A stretch of DNA of 10,165 bases, taken from assembly GCA_035295665.1 (NCBI GenBank), contig DATGIQ010000367.1, forward strand, positions 1-10,165, given 5' to 3'. Below are positions 1 to 6,870 of the stretch, piece after piece. Numbering within the stretch: position 1 is the first letter of the stretch; each line of letters begins with the position of its first letter. This DNA comes from DATGIQ01 sp035295665. Lineage in GTDB: Bacteria; Planctomycetota; Planctomycetia; Gemmatales; Gemmataceae. The notes under the pieces were generated by a model. That model did no database searches and had not been told where the DNA came from. It saw only the letters and a list, made by a program, of their open reading frames with translations. Made by a program: the position numbers and the translations under genes.

Positions 1-991
1 AAACCTGGCCCGGCGGCAGGCGCTGATCGCCGAGAAAGCGGTACGACTCCCCGGCTTGCTCGCCGTTGAACATACCGGTCCCGAAGGCCACTCCCACCAG
101 CAGCGTCGCCATCGGCCAGGTGACGAGGGCCGAATCCGGAATGAAATGACCAGTAACCCAGCCGGCCAAGGCCAGGAGCAAGAATCGCCCCCATCCCTGG
201 CGGAGGGCCAGCCAGGTGAGGACGCGCCAGCTTTCGGAAGAATAAGATCCCGTCGGGCCCCGCCGCCGCGGCGGCGACGGAGGGTCGCCGTCCGGATTCC
301 AGCCTTGCTGTCCCGGCAAGGAAGCTCGAGCCGGCAACTCCCCCTCGCCCACCAGGCTGCGCCGGAAATCCGGACGGCAGTAAGTCAGACCAGCTAAGCC
401 GAGCAGGCCCAGCAGGAGCACGCTGCGGACAGCGATGGCAAGGAGCGTGGGCGGCCAATACACTTCGCCACCGACCATCCAGCTCAGTGTCAACGGCAGA
501 ATCGCCCAGCCGAAGGCGGAAAGCACGCTCCGTCCCAACACGGAGCCAAAAAGTCCGTATCCGAATGCTTCCACACCCACGAGCGGCAGCGCTAATTGCC
601 AACCGGCCGGCAGGGTTTTTACTTCCGTGAGCCCGAGGGTTACCAAGACCCCGGTCACCACGAGCGCCTGGGCGAGCGTGAACAGCCCACCCATGAGCAT
701 CTTGGTGATCCAGATGCGCGTTCGGCTGACCGGCAGAGAATCGAGGAACGTTTGCGTCCGGGCTTCTTTCTCTCCGGCGAGCATCATGGCTCCGCAAATG
801 AGCCCGTAGGTCTCGGTCAAGATCAGAGCCGCCAGAGCGATCATGTGCAACTTCGGCTCGGGCGCAGCCGCCGCCCCATTGGGGGCAAAGATCGTCGTTA
901 AGCTAATGAGGAGCAGAACGGCCAGGGCCGCCAGCGCGACCCAGACCGTGAGGTGTTCGCGGAATTCCTTCCAGGCCAGCGTGCTGATCAT
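1..991 (-). CDS. ABC-2 type transporter permease (3' end missing)
   Basis: This is the membrane subunit of an ABC-2 exporter. It starts with ATG at 991, inside the stop of the ATPase gene (ATGA overlap), with a GGAGGAGGAG ribosome site just upstream, and stays open for 330 codons to the window edge. Translation gives MISTLAWKEFREHL, a first membrane helix at about residues 16-35, a second at about 50-70, then the characteristic cytoplasmic segment GEKEARTQTFLDSLPVSR (73-90) followed by a helix cluster to about 202. After a Pro/Arg-rich hydrophilic linker (about 205-255) a second membrane part begins, and GEQAGESYRFLGDQRLPPGQ (310-329) looks like a degenerate repeat of the first cytoplasmic segment. 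The protein therefore looks like two fused ABC-2 half units. It pairs with the ATPase at 988-1878. The exported substrate cannot be read from the sequence. The C-terminus lies outside the window. Confidence 0.88.
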   Translation of the reverse strand, partial: MISTLAWKEFREHLTVWVALAALAVLLLISLTTIFAPNGAAAAPEPKLHMIALAALILTETYGLICGAMMLAGEKEARTQTFLDSLPVSRTRIWITKMLMGGLFTLAQALVVTGVLVTLGLTEVKTLPAGWQLALPLVGVEAFGYGLFGSVLGRSVLSAFGWAILPLTLSWMVGGEVYWPPTLLAIAVRSVLLLGLLGLAGLTYCRPDFRRSLVGEGELPARASLPGQQGWNPDGDPPSPPRRRGPTGSYSSESWRVLTWLALRQGWGRFLLLALAGWVTGHFIPDSALVTWPMATLLVGVAFGTGMFNGEQAGESYRFLGDQRLPPGQV

Positions 992-1878
992 GTCTCCTCC
1001 TCCCCCGCCAGCAGCGCGCAGTAGACTTCTTCGAGGCCCAGGGGGGCTTCCTCGAAATCATGGATTCCCTCGGCAGTGCGCAGGGCGGCCACGGCATCGG
1101 GATCGGGATCCTTGAGGACCACTTGCCAGCACTTGCCGCTGCCGTTGCGCTGGAGAACGGTGCCCAGGGAGGAGGCGTCGGGCGGCAACCCTGCATACCG
1201 CAGCCGCAGGCGGATGATGCGTTGCCGCAAGTCGTCCATCGGGGCTTCCAGGAGCATTCGGCCGCGGGTTAGGAACGCCACGTGGCTGGCGATCCGTTCG
1301 ACCTCGGCGATTTGGTGACTGGAGATGAGGATGGTCCGGCCATCGCTGGCCAGATCGACCATGCTCGACAAGAACTGCCGCCGGGTCAGCAGGTCCAGGC
1401 CGGACGTGGGCTCGTCGAGGATCAGCACCTCAGGGTCGGGCGCCAAGGCGAGGGCCAGAGCCACCTTCGCATATTGGCCCTTGGAAAGGCTGTGCAGCTT
1501 GGCTTTCGGATCGAGCTGAAACTGGGCGGTCAGCTCTCGATAGCGCGGCAGAAACCGGGGCCAGTGAAAGCCGGCCGTGAACCAGCCGATCTCGGCGACG
1601 GTCATCCAGTCATAAAACCGTGGCTTTTCGGGAACATAGCCGACGTGATGACGGAGTTGGTTCGCCTGTTGCCAGGAATCTCGGCCGAGAATGGCGGCAT
1701 AACCCTTATCCGGCTGGAGCAAGCCGGTGAGCATGCGAATGGTGGTGGTTTTGCCGGCTCCGTTATCTCCGAGGAGCGCGAAGATGGAGCCTTTCGGTAT
1801 ATCCAGGTCGAGCCCGGCGAGGGCCTTCTTTCTACCGAACTGCTTGGACAGACCGCGTATTTCAATCGCTGGATCCAT
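988..1878 (-). CDS. ABC transporter ATP-binding protein (YtrB-like)
   Basis: This 296-residue ATPase drives the adjacent ABC-2 permease. The Walker A motif is GDNGAGKTT at 37-45, the signature is LSKGQ at 131-135 (not the textbook LSGGQ), Walker B is VLILDEP at 151-157, the D-loop is SGLD at 159-162 and the switch histidine is H188. The last ~90 residues are the variable C-terminal extension usual for ABC-2 exporters. I chose the ATG at 1878 (MDPAIEIRGL) because the ABC fold begins right there and a GGAG lies 10 nt upstream. A GTG at 1956 would add 26 basic residues without similarity to the family. The gene overlaps the end of the GntR gene by 17 bp and the start of the permease by 4 bp, so the three are translationally coupled. 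The order regulator-ATPase-permease matches the Bacillus ytrA-ytrB type operon, which responds to cell-wall-active antibiotics. Extending that role here is inference. Confidence 0.93.
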   Translation of the reverse strand: MDPAIEIRGLSKQFGRKKALAGLDLDIPKGSIFALLGDNGAGKTTTIRMLTGLLQPDKGYAAILGRDSWQQANQLRHHVGYVPEKPRFYDWMTVAEIGWFTAGFHWPRFLPRYRELTAQFQLDPKAKLHSLSKGQYAKVALALALAPDPEVLILDEPTSGLDLLTRRQFLSSMVDLASDGRTILISSHQIAEVERIASHVAFLTRGRMLLEAPMDDLRQRIIRLRLRYAGLPPDASSLGTVLQRNGSGKCWQVVLKDPDPDAVAALRTAEGIHDFEEAPLGLEEVYCALLAGEEET

Positions 1879-2371
1879 GAGAGCGTTTCTCCGAAGCTGG
1901 CGACTCAAGGGCTGCGGCGAGAGAAAGCGACCCCTTTTTGGGTCCCGCTTTATCACCGCGCGAGGATTTCCCGTTGGCTCGCGCCAATTCTTCGTCCACG
2001 AGTTGGCGGATCTCTTCCGGCGTCAAGGCACTGGAGGCTGCTTCGCGGAGCGCCTCGCGGATGCGGCTGCGCACAATTTCCCGGCGCTGGCTGGAACAGG
2101 CCAGCGGGGCGCCCGCCGTGACTTCCATGCCCCGGCCGCGCTTGGCCGCCACGACGCCGCGGCGTTCCAATTCTTGAAATGCCCGCGCCACGGTATTGGG
2201 GTGGACCAGGACGCGGTTGGCGAGATCGCGAACACTCGGAATCATCGCCCCCGGCTCCAACGCCCCGGAGGCGATGGCGAAGGTGATCTGGGTGACAATC
2301 TGCTCGTAAATGGGCACCGGGGAGTCCGGTTGGATGTGGAGGAGCAGGTCCGATGCGGTCGTTGGTGCCAT
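1862..2371 (-). CDS. GntR family transcriptional regulator, YtrA subfamily
   Basis: This 169-residue DNA-binding protein has a GntR winged helix-turn-helix at about residues 12-83: PVPIYEQIVTQITFAI, then IPSVRDLANR, the recognition helix around HPNTVARAFQELERRG, and the wing VVAAKRGRGMEV. Only a short helical tail follows (about 95-135) plus a polar end, so it lacks the large ligand-binding domain of FadR or HutC types. That short architecture is typical of the YtrA subfamily, whose members usually repress the ABC transporter operon they head. The start at 2371 is the ATG in front of the fold; no good Shine-Dalgarno is visible, and the predicted leader is only about 20 nt. A palindromic site and promoter lie immediately upstream (2382-2429). 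The gene is first in the operon with the ATPase and permease. The effector is unknown. Confidence 0.93.
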   Translation of the reverse strand: MAPTTASDLLLHIQPDSPVPIYEQIVTQITFAIASGALEPGAMIPSVRDLANRVLVHPNTVARAFQELERRGVVAAKRGRGMEVTAGAPLACSSQRREIVRSRIREALREAASSALTPEEIRQLVDEELARANGKSSRGDKAGPKKGSLSLAAALESPASEKRSHGSSD

Positions 2372-2381
2372 TGCGCGTCCC

Positions 2382-2405
2382 AGTGTAACAGTGTAGTGTT
2401 ACACT
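2382..2405. promoter_or_regulatory. Palindromic operator, probable GntR/YtrA binding site
   Basis: AGTGTAACA (2382-2390), six bases, then TGTTACACT (2397-2405) form a perfect 9-bp inverted repeat. It lies 11 bp upstream of the regulator's ATG and covers the predicted -10 element and start point. A dyad of this kind directly ahead of a YtrA-type gene is the expected autorepressor site. Binding by this regulator is inferred. Confidence 0.8.
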
Positions 2406-2429
2406 AATACGGCTAAGACGCGCTGTCAA
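2401..2429 (-). promoter_or_regulatory. Sigma70-type promoter of the gntR-ABC operon
   Basis: Read on the minus strand, a consensus -35 TTGACA (2429-2424) is followed by 17 bp and the -10 candidate TAGTGT (2406-2401, three of six consensus bases). The transcript would start near 2394, giving a leader of roughly 23 nt. The -10 overlaps the palindrome at 2382-2405, so repressor binding would block polymerase directly. The perfect -35 with a weak -10 fits a regulated promoter. Confidence 0.65.
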
Positions 2430-2467
2430 GAGGATTTCGACAATTTTGTGGCGGCGTGGATAATCGT

Positions 2468-2539
2468 GTAGCAAACGAGCCTGACGCGCGAGCGAAGGAT
2501 GCCGCGCTCCTTTCCTCGCGTGTCAGGCTCGTTTGCTAC
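2468..2539. repeat. Long stem-loop (25-bp arms), REP-like or terminator
   Basis: The left arm 2468-2492 begins GTAGCAAACGAGCCTGAC, and the right arm 2515-2539 ends GTCAGGCTCGTTTGCTAC. They pair over 25 positions with a single mismatch. Inside, AAGGA (2495-2499) can pair with TCCTT (2508-2512), leaving an 8-nt GC-rich loop. It lies downstream of the BON-protein gene and upstream of the GntR promoter. There is no T-run after the stem on either strand, so a classical intrinsic terminator is not supported. The core resembles dispersed intergenic palindromes that I associate with planctomycete genomes, but copy number cannot be judged from one window. Confidence 0.75.
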
Positions 2540-2567
2540 GGAATCCTGTACCGTGATTTGGATTCCG
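2539..2567. repeat. Second small inverted repeat abutting the long stem-loop
   Basis: CGGAATCC (2539-2546) and GGATTCCG (2560-2567) are perfect 8-bp arms around a 13-nt loop. This repeat shares its first base with the end of the long stem-loop. The two hairpins in tandem follow the stop codon of the BON gene (2614) and may protect or end its transcript. Confidence 0.45.
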
Positions 2568-2613
2568 ATGTCGGCGCTAGCGTAGGGGCTGGTGGATCCG
2601 GGAGGCGCGGCGA

Positions 2614-4365
2614 CTACTTGATGACCACGACATCGAGGGACACCTGATAGGGTCCCAACTCGGGCAACTGGAAGATGCGATTGCTGAGCGCTTCGCCTTC
2701 CAGGGTGCTCCGCGCCCGGATGCGGACGGCGACATTGGTTTCCGAGGCGGCGGTCACTTCGATGTCCTTGTTGGACTTCCCGCAGGCTGCCGCGATGCTT
2801 TGCTGCAAATGCGATTGTAGGGACGTGAGCGTAGGATTCGAATTGCGGACGGCATCGGTCGCGGTGTCCGAGAATAGAATCACGCCGGTGGTCACGTACG
2901 GACCGGTCCTCACGATGGCCGGGGGTTTCTGTCCCGTTGCCGAATCGGCATGCGACGCCGGTTTGATTGCCGTCTCCACGATCATCACGCCCTCGCTGAC
3001 GTACGGCTCCCCCTTGTCGACCTTCAGTGCTGGGGGCAGCGGAGCACGCACAGGAGCCGGCCCGGGATAAAGGGGGGATGCTGGCGTGCGGCTAGCGTTC
3101 GCTGCCAAGGATTCGGCGTTTTTCATCATGGAGGCATGTTCCAAAGACCGCCCCATCGCCGGATCCGATCCCTGCGGAGACGATTGCTTGGATACGGTAG
3201 CCGTCTCGGTTTTCACTGGCGAGGCACTCACCGAAGCAGGGATCAGCTCTTCATGGGCGCTGGGGATTACCCGCAAGAAGGTGCGCGGTCCATGAGCATC
3301 CGCCGTGGGTTCCGGCTTCGGGGTGGCCGGCTCTTTCGGCGGCGCGGGCGGCGGAGCTTTCTTGGGCATCGCCATTTCCGCAGGGTCCATCCGCCGCCAC
3401 TTGGTCTGAAAGACCAGCGGTTTCACCGCAGGCTTTGCCGCTGCGGCGGGCTGCTTTTCTGCCTCCGGGTGCGCACTGGTGGCTTCAACGTGGCCAGTGG
3501 AGTGCGAAAACAGCGATTCGCCGGTGGCAGCAACCAGGCCTTTGTGCTCCTCAATCCGGGCCCACTCTCCCGAGCGAGCGCCAAAAAACGTCATGCTCGG
3601 TTCCACGGGCTTGGTCACGGTGGGCCCGGTCATTAGCGGTTCGGAGGCAAGCGTGTGTGAGACCGGCTGAATCGGTTCTGGCCGGATCTGCTCAGCAGCA
3701 GGCAAATTGATCTCCACGGTGTGGCCCGTGCTGGGCGCAAAAGGATCATGCGGGTCGGTCAGGACCCGAAGTTCGTTGCGGATGGACGTGCAGGCGATCG
3801 TTTCGCGTAGATGGCGGCTAATGGCCAGCTTCTCCTCATAAGTGGGGATCGTGCCCCTGAGTACGATCCCGCCGTCCGCCTGCGTTCGAAGGGTGATCGA
3901 GGGTGCATGTCCGGGAAATTTTTGCCGAAGCGATTCGAACGCTTCTCGGTGGAGGACTTCCTGAGGTCGGTTGAGCGTGGGCGCCCGGAGCGTCGCGTTC
4001 AGTTCTGCCTTGCTCACGACCTGCATGCCGCTCTCGGAAAAAGCAACGTGGAGAGCGTGCTCCAACACGCGCTCGTTCGGCACTTGGCCGTGGACTTCCA
4101 ACATGTTGCCAGTAATCCGGGCTTCCAGTCGCCACGGAGTCGTCACCGGGTCGGCCAGCCAGGCCAGAGCCACTTTCATTTCTACGACACGCGGTGTGGG
4201 AGCACCTGGTAAGGCATGTTCTGGGGACCGACTCTCAACGGAGGGCTTTTCCACAACCCAATGCGGTTGAGTCTGCGCTAGCAGGGAAGCGGGGACACCG
4301 ACGACTCCTGCGACCAGGAGCGTTTGCGCAGTCTTATCCAGTATGTTGGCTATCCGAATCTTCAT
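2614..4365 (-). CDS. Secreted BON-domain protein with Pro/Ala-rich middle
   Basis: This 583-residue protein starts MKIRIANILDKTAQTLLVAG and carries a signal peptide with likely cleavage after ASLLA (about residue 30), so it should act in the periplasm or envelope. Two BON-like modules follow: about 78-127 (LEARITGNMLEVHGQVPNER) and about 140-203 (ITLRTQADGGIVLRGTIPTY). A low-complexity Pro/Ala/Lys region spans roughly 205-450. The C-terminal part, about 510-583, has a third BON-like pattern ending SLDVVVIK. BON domains are thought to bind membranes or phospholipids and occur in OsmY and secretins. The motif G-x-PYV-xx-GV occurs twice, at 452-460 and 487-495. The ATG at 4365 was preferred over one at 4437 because it places the signal peptide at the N-terminus. 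No strong ribosome site is visible. It follows the lipoprotein gene on the same strand, across a stem-loop. Specific function unknown. Confidence 0.8.
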   Translation of the reverse strand: MKIRIANILDKTAQTLLVAGVVGVPASLLAQTQPHWVVEKPSVESRSPEHALPGAPTPRVVEMKVALAWLADPVTTPWRLEARITGNMLEVHGQVPNERVLEHALHVAFSESGMQVVSKAELNATLRAPTLNRPQEVLHREAFESLRQKFPGHAPSITLRTQADGGIVLRGTIPTYEEKLAISRHLRETIACTSIRNELRVLTDPHDPFAPSTGHTVEINLPAAEQIRPEPIQPVSHTLASEPLMTGPTVTKPVEPSMTFFGARSGEWARIEEHKGLVAATGESLFSHSTGHVEATSAHPEAEKQPAAAAKPAVKPLVFQTKWRRMDPAEMAMPKKAPPPAPPKEPATPKPEPTADAHGPRTFLRVIPSAHEELIPASVSASPVKTETATVSKQSSPQGSDPAMGRSLEHASMMKNAESLAANASRTPASPLYPGPAPVRAPLPPALKVDKGEPYVSEGVMIVETAIKPASHADSATGQKPPAIVRTGPYVTTGVILFSDTATDAVRNSNPTLTSLQSHLQQSIAAACGKSNKDIEVTAASETNVAVRIRARSTLEGEALSNRIFQLPELGPYQVSLDVVVIK

Positions 4366-4423
4366 GGCTTCGGTCTCTGCTTGGAGAACCCAAAGAGAAA
4401 AGGACCGGCGCTCGGACCAGACG

Positions 4424-4463
4424 CACGGCTGGGGCACGGCCTCCAGACCGTGCCCCAGCCGTG
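4424..4463 (-). terminator. Strong stem-loop after lipoprotein gene, terminator or attenuator
   Basis: CACGGCTGGGGCACGG (4424-4439) and CCGTGCCCCAGCCGTG (4448-4463) form a perfect 16-bp, very GC-rich stem with an 8-nt loop. It begins 4 bp past the stop codon of the lipoprotein gene (4468-4470), read on the minus strand. A pyrimidine-rich stretch including TCCTTTTCTCTTT occurs about 18 nt beyond the stem, too far for a classical intrinsic terminator. The BON gene starts about 60 bp further on with no evident promoter, so partial termination or RNA protection is possible. Confidence 0.5.
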
Positions 4464-4467
4464 GCCA

Positions 4468-5034
4468 TTAGTAACCGGTCAACTCACGGGTAAAAGCCTG
4501 TTGCGTTTGTGGATTCGGCCCCGGGGCGACGTGGAGATGATCCTTGTCGATGTAGATGACCTCAACCCGCTGTCGTTTGCACTGGAACGGGAACGGATAC
4601 CCGGATTCTACCGTTTCCAGATAGTAAATCGTGGACTTCCAGTGGCAGTGATGGAGCTGGGCTGGTCCAATAAGCGGGAAGAAGCGACACGGATCGATCT
4701 TGTCAACCAAGCGTTCGTTGACAATTTGAATATTGTCGCGGAATTCTTCGTAGAAGTAGGGCACCCCGCGGGTGATATGCGGCATCGCCCGGAGGACCTC
4801 CGCCTCGCTGGGCGGATCTTCGCACAGAGGCGGCGGAAAGCCCGGCCGGATAGGCGGCATGATCGGCGTGCGGTGGTCGTTTCTGTAGCAGTACTTTTCT
4901 TCCATGCGCTCGGTTACCCAGGGCTGCACCGGGATCGGCGTAAAGATCCCCATCGAAAAGGGATAGCAACCGCCCGCTCCGGTCAGCGCCAGGAGGGTGC
5001 CGGCGATCAATCCCAAGGTCCGCACGTTTCCCAT
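4468..5034 (-). CDS. Putative lipoprotein, Cys-rich, unknown function
   Basis: This 188-residue protein begins MGNVRTLGLIAGTLLALTGA and then GGC, a hydrophobic leader ending in a lipobox-like AGGC with C23 as the likely lipidated residue. The -3 position is Ala, not the usual Leu, so lipidation is probable, not certain. The mature part has five further cysteines (C49, C71, C116, C130, C152), a HHCHW patch at 128-132, a Pro-rich stretch (PIMPPIRPGFPPPL, about 57-70) and a conserved-looking YPFPFQCKRQRVEVIYIDKD (146-165). The region from about 98 to 169 resembles a hypothetical family I associate with planctomycetes; no function is known to me. I chose the ATG at 5034 because GGGAG lies 7 nt upstream and the leader starts there. 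An in-frame ATG at 5196 would add a 54-residue extension with no sign of coding. The next gene on the strand is the BON protein. Confidence 0.75.
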   Translation of the reverse strand: MGNVRTLGLIAGTLLALTGAGGCYPFSMGIFTPIPVQPWVTERMEEKYCYRNDHRTPIMPPIRPGFPPPLCEDPPSEAEVLRAMPHITRGVPYFYEEFRDNIQIVNERLVDKIDPCRFFPLIGPAQLHHCHWKSTIYYLETVESGYPFPFQCKRQRVEVIYIDKDHLHVAPGPNPQTQQAFTRELTGY

Positions 5035-5145
5035 CCCGCTCTCCCTTCTTGCTGGGTTTCCCGCTTCCCCTCTCCGCTCTTGGCTGGGCCGCAGTTTCCT
5101 TCTCACGTCCCACCAGGGTGCGAACAAGGCAAGGAGCCATTGCAA

Positions 5146-5175
5146 AGTATCGGAAACCGCCCGAAGCGACTTTAA
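5146..5175 (-). promoter_or_regulatory. Possible promoter of the lipoprotein gene
   Basis: On the minus strand, TTAAAG (5175-5170) and GATACT (5151-5146) are separated by 18 bp, lying about 110 bp before the lipoprotein ATG in the 195-bp gap after the cytochrome gene. Each hexamer matches consensus only partly (3/6 and 4/6). The gap otherwise shows no clear terminator, so the gene may instead be read from the upstream operon. Confidence 0.25.
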
Positions 5176-5229
5176 CGGATTGCGCGAGACTAGCAAGGAG
5201 AGAGGGCGGAGCGGATGCGCGGGAAAAGG

Positions 5230-6870
5230 TCAAGGTCCCGACCAACGCGTCTCGATGCCGGATCCAAGCTCCAACGTTTTCTCGAGCAGCAGGATTGCGT
5301 TGTCGGGCCAGTTTTTCTGGTTCGCCACATCTTCCCAGAAGCGCTGATACACCAGCCGGACGACGATCCGGTTAACGCCAACAGGGAAGCGGTACGTGGA
5401 CCGGTCTGGCCGTCCCGGAACGAGCCGGCTATCGACCACATCCGGCTGGGCACGCCAGAACGGAACCGGGCCGTGGCCGTCAAAACCAGTTAGTTGCTTG
5501 GCGTAGAGGTGTCCCGGCCGACCGGTCCAGCTCTTCCCTGCAACCGGGGGCAGCAGCCGGCCGGAGCGGGGTGCAATCGTCTGACCGTCTGCCCCATAGG
5601 CCTCCAGCATGAGGATGAGGTTCCGATCGACAAAACCGGTCGGGACAGAGTGCCCTACGCCGACGGTCCGCACCTCAACCTCGGCAGCGAAGGAATCAGG
5701 ACTCCGGGAGAGGGCAATGGTGATTTTCAGGCATTGCCGAAGCATTTCGACTTGGCTGCCGGCGAAGAATCGGTGATTGGCCAACGTGTGCGGATCACGC
5801 GGAAAGCCTCCCTTGCCAGTAGCCAGATTGGAGAGTCTGCCCGTAGGGGCCATGTGGCAAGTTTGGCACTCCTTCCCTTCCGTGCGTGCCGGGCTCGCCA
5901 GCCATTCGCTATAGGTGGTGTACACCGGAACGCCAAAAACCGTCCCTTCATGGCATGAAGCGCAATATCGGCTGTCTCGATAGATTGCTGCGAAGGCGTC
6001 TTCTCCGCCCTCGACATCGTCCAGGGGACCGAAGAAGAGTTGCTTTCCGGGCGTGCCTGATTCATCTGCAGCCGCGAGGGCGGGACGCAGGAGCTTCAAT
6101 CCGAACCGTCCGTGGGTGTGCCCGATCCCTCCGCTGGTAACATCGACGACTTTGTGGCAGTAATCACAGTGTACACCGCGGGATGCTGTGCCGCGTGCCT
6201 GCCGCAAATCAAAGTACGCCGGATCTTCGAACCCCACCGTGGGGCCATGGCACGCCGTGCACACACCGGAGCCGTCCGGATGTTCCGCCAGGAGGCTCCA
6301 GCCGACATGTTTTCGACCATGCCAGTCACTGCCATCATACAAATTGCGAAAATGGCGGTTGCTCACGGAACGTGCATGGCCGCTGGCCGACCACTCACGG
6401 TAAATCTCCTCGTGACAGTTGCCACAATTGCGTGGTTGGCCGGCGTCGGGGTCAGGTCCGACCCATGCATATTCCTCATGGTCAGCCACAGGAAGCGGTG
6501 TCAAGCGGATGACCACACCGGGCGCCGCAGCCGAACCCCCGATCCGATAGCCTTCTTTCCATGCTGTGATGCGTGCGTCGTCGGTGGACGGCCGAGGCAA
6601 ACGAAAGTGACCTCCGACGTCCGTCCAGACGACTTGTGGCTGGCCTTTGAACCGAACCGTAGCTCCTGCGACCGGGCCGTGCGCATCGCGAACCTCGCCG
6701 GCAATAGTCCCTTCCGCCAAATCGACTTCAGGCAAATTGCGCTGCCGAAAGGAAACTGTGCAGACGCCGATCACCAGCACCGCCAAGAGTGAGAGGATCG
6801 CCCGACGTGCCGTACGGATGTCAGCGGCTGCCTTGCTTGGCCAGCCAGCCGCGCCATTTTTGTTGGGCAT
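5230..6870 (-). CDS. Membrane-anchored pentaheme cytochrome c
   Basis: This 546-residue protein should move electrons on the outer face of the cytoplasmic membrane. A basic N-terminus (to R23) precedes one hydrophobic segment at about 24-40 (AILSLLAVLVIGVCTVSF), read as an uncleaved anchor. Residues about 53-124 look like a carboxypeptidase-regulatory/CNA-B-type beta fold (GTIAGEVRDAHGPVAGATVRF). Five CxxCH heme sites follow: 149-153, 204-208, 235-239, 303-307 and 335-339. Scattered histidines such as H165, H173, H184, H188, H251 and H253 could serve as distal ligands. The layout suggests the cytochrome c554/multiheme group. Residues about 380-546 carry no CxxCH and may form a beta-rich domain. 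The ATG at 6870 lies inside the HEAT gene (50-bp overlap); no later ATG precedes the anchor. It is last in an operon with the HEAT and four-helix proteins. Redox partner and substrate are unknown. Confidence 0.9.
   Translation of the reverse strand: MPNKNGAAGWPSKAAADIRTARRAILSLLAVLVIGVCTVSFRQRNLPEVDLAEGTIAGEVRDAHGPVAGATVRFKGQPQVVWTDVGGHFRLPRPSTDDARITAWKEGYRIGGSAAAPGVVIRLTPLPVADHEEYAWVGPDPDAGQPRNCGNCHEEIYREWSASGHARSVSNRHFRNLYDGSDWHGRKHVGWSLLAEHPDGSGVCTACHGPTVGFEDPAYFDLRQARGTASRGVHCDYCHKVVDVTSGGIGHTHGRFGLKLLRPALAAADESGTPGKQLFFGPLDDVEGGEDAFAAIYRDSRYCASCHEGTVFGVPVYTTYSEWLASPARTEGKECQTCHMAPTGRLSNLATGKGGFPRDPHTLANHRFFAGSQVEMLRQCLKITIALSRSPDSFAAEVEVRTVGVGHSVPTGFVDRNLILMLEAYGADGQTIAPRSGRLLPPVAGKSWTGRPGHLYAKQLTGFDGHGPVPFWRAQPDVVDSRLVPGRPDRSTYRFPVGVNRIVVRLVYQRFWEDVANQKNWPDNAILLLEKTLELGSGIETRWSGP

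Noticed and set aside
1282..2121. 279-codon plus-strand open frame opposite the ABC ATPase and GntR genes
   Set aside because: It is antisense to two genes with full motif sets; its translation shows no family feature and no ribosome site.
2468..2539. The long stem-loop as terminal repeats of an insertion sequence
   Set aside because: The arms are only 22 bp apart, leaving no room for a transposase, and no flanking target duplication is obvious.
4324..5175. 283-codon plus-strand open frame opposite the lipoprotein gene
   Set aside because: The minus-strand product has a leader, lipobox and ribosome site; the plus-strand product is an Arg/Gly/His-rich shadow translation.
5035..5196. N-terminal extension of the lipoprotein to the ATG at 5196
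   Set aside because: The extension would bury the signal peptide 54 residues inside the protein, and the ATG at 5034 has a good ribosome site.
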